DNA of 31,902 bases from Chloroflexota bacterium (GTDB lineage: Bacteria; Chloroflexota; Anaerolineae; Anaerolineales; E44-bin32), in NCBI GenBank assembly GCA_026390045.1, contig JAPLGR010000191.1:1-31902 (forward strand). Direction: 5' to 3'. This document shows, piece after piece, positions 30,101 through 31,902 of the stretch (its first letter is position 1; the number at the start of each line of letters is the position of its first letter). The notes beneath the pieces were generated by a model. That model did not search any database. It worked only from the letters and a program-made list of their open reading frames with translations, and had not been told where the DNA came from. Made by a program: the position numbers and the translations under genes.

Positions 30101-31902
30101 GGCGCACCGGAGGTGATCACGCTGTGGCTGACATAGCCCAGTCCGGCCGGGAGTGCGTCGCGGACGCGCAGGTTGATCGTGGCACCCTCCGGCAGGGTCA
30201 CCAGCAGATCGTAGTCGACTGTTCCACCGATAGTCTGCTGCGCCGGCACCGGAGCCTGCTTGCTGATCGACGGCGCCGTCAGCGTCGTGCTGGCCGGCGC
30301 GCTAGCGGCGTAGTCGTTCGGGTCGCCGGGGATCAGGTGGACGCCGTCCCGTTCGCCGGCCGCGGTGCCGGTCCCTCCAGGGGTGGTGGACTCGGTCGTG
30401 TTGGGCGTCGTTCCGTTCGGGCTGACAGTAATCGTCATCACCCCGCCTGGATTGAGGCAGGTCGCCGCGGCCGTGATCGTTTGTCCCGAGAAGGAACTGC
30501 TGAAGGTGGAGGGTGTTACGCCGCACGCGCCGCCCGTCGTTGAACCGCCGAGGCTTTGGATCTCCAGGTTGGTGTCAAGCGTGTCGGCGATGGCAAGATC
30601 GAATGCCGCCGCGGCATTGTCTCCGGAGGCGGTGTTGGTGGCGGTCAGGGTGTAGGCGACGACATCGCCGGCATCAAGCGGCGGGGCGGCCGGGACGACA
30701 GCCTTGCTAAGCGTCAGCACCGGCTCGGCAATGTTGACAGTGGCGGCGGAACCGGACAGGGTGGAGCTGCCGACCAGAATCTGGTAACTATTGACCAATC
30801 CGGGGCTGGTGGACTGATTGCCAATCTCATTCAGCACCAGGGCGTTGAGTTCGAGGACGACGAATTCCTGATCGATGTCCCGGTCGTCGTTGGTGACGTT
30901 CCCTAGGCTGAAGGTTGGATCGGTGCCGCTGCCGAACGGTCCCCCGCTAATGGCACCTGGCGGCAGGACGAAGGTTGGCCGGATGCTGCCGACGGTGGCC
31001 TCATTGCCACTGACCTGCAACCCAGCGCCCGACAACGTGCTCGATGTGATCCCGGCACCGTTAGAGACGAAGGCCACCTTGGTCGTGCCGTCGTTCAAGA
31101 ACTGCAGCCCAACGGGCAGGTTGTCGACGAAGCGCAGGTTCGGCGCCATGCCTTCTGCCAGCTGGTACGTCATTCGGTAGCGGACGATCTCGCCGATCGC
31201 CACGCGTTGGATTCCGCCGACCAGCCCGGTGCTCGACTCTGATGTGTCGATGATCGTCTTCTCGGGCGTCGAGAAGACGTTAACCGATGCGGTGTCGCTC
31301 CCGAAGTAGGTATTGATGGCCCCGCCGCTGCCGTCGCGCTCGCCGTTCAGCCCGCCGGAATTGCCGCGGGGGGCGCCGAAGGCAAGCGTGCTCGATCCGG
31401 TCGGATTGATCGTTGTGCCATTCGGGCCGGGCAAGCTGGTGTAAGTCAAATTGGCCGAGTTGGTGATCACCTGGCCGGGCGTGACGCTTCCGGCCAACTG
31501 GGCCGTGTAGGTCAGCGTCACAGTGCAGCCCGTCCGGATGCGATCGAAGATCAGGTCGACGGTCGTCAGGGTGGAGTTGTTCGTCACCGTCGGCGCCAGG
31601 CAGGCGGCACTGAAGCTCGGCGGCAGGCTGATGGCCAGGTTGGTGAGCGGCGTCCCGGGCAACGTCCCCAGGCTGTCCACCAGACGCATATCGAAGGCAT
31701 CCACGGCATTGGCGTTCGCCGGCGGCGAGTCGGCCGTAAAGGTGACGCTGTAGGTTACCAGATCACCGGCATCACCGCTGATGGGGATGACTGTCTTGTT
31801 GTTCGCCGTGGCATTGTTCGCATAAAGCATATACTGCGGGTAATCGTCGCCCTTCAAAACAATTGTCTTAGTTCCGATGCCCATATCGACGGGATCAGGA
31901 AC
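27127..31902 (-). CDS. DUF11-repeat surface protein with LPETG motif and fused C-terminal sortase domain (N-terminus off right edge)
   Basis: At least 1,591 residues are in frame to the window edge; the frame stays open beyond the Met at 31884, so the true start is outside. Most of the protein is about nine tandem Ig-like modules of the DUF11 type, recognised by repeats of LxLSK..., GxxxTYxxTxxN and DxxPxGLTYV (for example LTLSKAVVPAAPP, LQVSKDDGRLSASPGN, LVIAKTDMLSIISPGE). The sequence RLPETGFAPGRVT then contains an LPxTG sorting motif (codons 27616-27630). The last ~150 residues form a sortase domain: LTLEIPALGISIPIVG, catalytic His in ALTAHV (27397-27399), Cys in LTLITC (27208-27210) and Arg in YLHRIAVQA (27169-27171). 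No membrane helix follows the LPETG. It is presumably an exported cell-surface or S-layer-like protein. Whether the sortase acts on its own LPETG is unknown. Confidence 0.88.
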   Translation of the reverse strand, partial: VPDPVDMGIGTKTIVLKGDDYPQYMLYANNATANNKTVIPISGDAGDLVTYSVTFTADSPPANANAVDAFDMRLVDSLGTLPGTPLTNLAISLPPSFSAACLAPTVTNNSTLTTVDLIFDRIRTGCTVTLTYTAQLAGSVTPGQVITNSANLTYTSLPGPNGTTINPTGSSTLAFGAPRGNSGGLNGERDGSGGAINTYFGSDTASVNVFSTPEKTIIDTSESSTGLVGGIQRVAIGEIVRYRMTYQLAEGMAPNLRFVDNLPVGLQFLNDGTTKVAFVSNGAGITSSTLSGAGLQVSGNEATVGSIRPTFVLPPGAISGGPFGSGTDPTFSLGNVTNDDRDIDQEFVVLELNALVLNEIGNQSTSPGLVNSYQILVGSSTLSGSAATVNIAEPVLTLSKAVVPAAPPLDAGDVVAYTLTATNTASGDNAAAAFDLAIADTLDTNLEIQSLGGSTTGGACGVTPSTFSSSFSGQTITAAATCLNPGGVMTITVSPNGTTPNTTESTTPGGTGTAAGERDGVHLIPGDPNDYAASAPASTTLTAPSISKQAPVPAQQTIGGTVDYDLLVTLPEGATINLRVRDALPAGLGYVSHSVITSGAPLPADYNGTLTSTPTCPACVVGASGVTLEFQFGDVQTNGSGPANGSARNQFVVRVRARVLNVAGNQNGTLLANAASLVYVNPQTGDAIVAGGVRTLTVTEPELQLAKVVDDPTPGFGQPITYRITVSHAGGSTADAFDLSLSDTVMPPGLTYVAGSLANVSGVPAVLDASGAPTLRASWTTLALGQSSVISYQVTVGGPGSVDIGDILSNDVDLSWTSLSGSSGDERTGAGGVDDYRTTTTAPVTVTGPDLQVSKDDGRLSASPGNTLTYTVTVYNDGNATAPNVLLTDTLPSNTAFISASNGGSESSPGVVTWPTFNLAAATSVFRTVTVRVNNPLPSGVESLTNTAEAHDDGSVGPDPTPGNNTATDVDTVDAAPDLVIAKTDMLSIISPGETLTYVLTYSNAGDQDASGVVISETVPAGTTFVSPTGWSCAPGSPAGTACTYTIGDLAAGVGGTVNFVVVVNDPPLVSSVVNTSTIADNGANGPDQNPADNTATDTDNLVTLPDYDLTKELSATSQTHTTGLQAAIGEILTYRVVMTIPVGTMPSAVLTDVLDRGLAFVECLSLTSSSGLTTTGDFAAACSSPGVAEEPAGSGNAEDQGRRVTFNLGTMTNAGPGDATLTLLYSAVAIDNAGNVRGVNLNNGVTWTWVGGQLVENAQEVTLVEPTLTLSKTAAPMSAPPGAPITFTLTIEQDASSDSAAFDLRLVDVVPVGLTYVPGSLAAISGPTAVSDESGAPTLIVTWDDFGLGETATVQFQATMGNLGPGDGVTNMARLEWTSLPDNPPASLNLSLHNTLAAERRYDPATGVDLYGVTADVTVRVPRLPETGFAPGRVTQLEGQSHLADVGDLTLEIPALGISIPIVGIPAEEAGWDLTWLGAQAGYLEGTAYPTHRGNSALTAHVTLPNGRPGPFAELADLRWGDRVVVHAYGLRYVYKVRTIARVNGGDLRSLGHKDQAWLTLITCRTYDEATGKYLHRIAVQAVLIEVAEE

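Noticed and set aside
27640..31902. DNA-level tandem repeats in the surface-protein gene
   Set aside because: The modules repeat at protein level only; their nucleotide sequences are too diverged to call a DNA repeat array.
1..31902. Mobile elements, CRISPR arrays, defence systems, tRNA or rRNA genes
   Set aside because: No transposase, integrase, terminal repeats, regular spacer-repeat pattern or RNA gene signature was seen on either strand.

Overview
The window is GC-rich, dense bacterial chromosome with no mobile elements, tRNA/rRNA genes, CRISPR arrays or phage genes visible. Gene content suggests a Chloroflexota bacterium, most likely Anaerolineae-like. The evidence is a large DUF11-repeat surface protein ending in a fused sortase domain, a deazaflavin (F420)-type oxidoreductase, a lipoprotein with a C-terminal domain I associate with Chloroflexota, a UbiB/ABC1-family kinase and Pst-type phosphate uptake. 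This assignment is inference from gene content, not from a marker gene.

Layout. 1-573 (-): 5' part of a branched-chain aminotransferase. 813-2705 (-): a DnaK chaperone with no grpE or dnaJ beside it. 2898-4034 (+): a peptidase S51/cyanophycinase-like protein carrying a cysteinyl-tRNA-synthetase-type C-terminal module. 4120-5025 (-): an ATP-grasp protein. 5121-5630 (+): a DUF1684 protein. 5671-8396 (-): a three-gene operon of a PadR regulator, an MFS transporter and an unknown membrane protein, led by a clear promoter with two tandem operator-like dyads. 8451-9143 (-): a lipoprotein. 9290-12102 (+): thiolase, a 71-aa protein, a nitrilase-superfamily amidohydrolase and an F420-type oxidoreductase. 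12164-16757 (-): a UbiB/ABC1-family kinase and a Ca2+-type P-ATPase. 16948-22082: a divergent phosphate locus, with phoU and a first pstB on the minus strand and pstS-pstC-pstA plus a second pstB on the plus strand. 22150-26938 (-): mutY immediately downstream of a very large hybrid sensor kinase. 27127-31902 (-): the DUF11/sortase surface protein, whose N-terminus lies beyond the right edge.

How genes work together. The strongest systems signal is the phosphate locus. One PstC/PstA permease pair is flanked by two PstB ATPases whose motif defects are complementary. The first has a normal Q-loop but a D in the ABC signature (LDGGQ). The second has a normal LSGGQ but lacks the Q-loop glutamine. 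If they pair, one ATP site is fully consensus and the other is degenerate, an asymmetry known from heterodimeric ABC transporters but not expected for Pst. Other notable points are a sortase fused behind an LPETG motif in its own polypeptide, a MutY whose C-terminal domain keeps a complete Nudix box, and several compact promoters with dyads or leader hairpins.

Coding density is high. No gene-free stretch exceeds 300 bases; the longest is 574-812, which holds a promoter element, a leader hairpin and a terminator-like hairpin.
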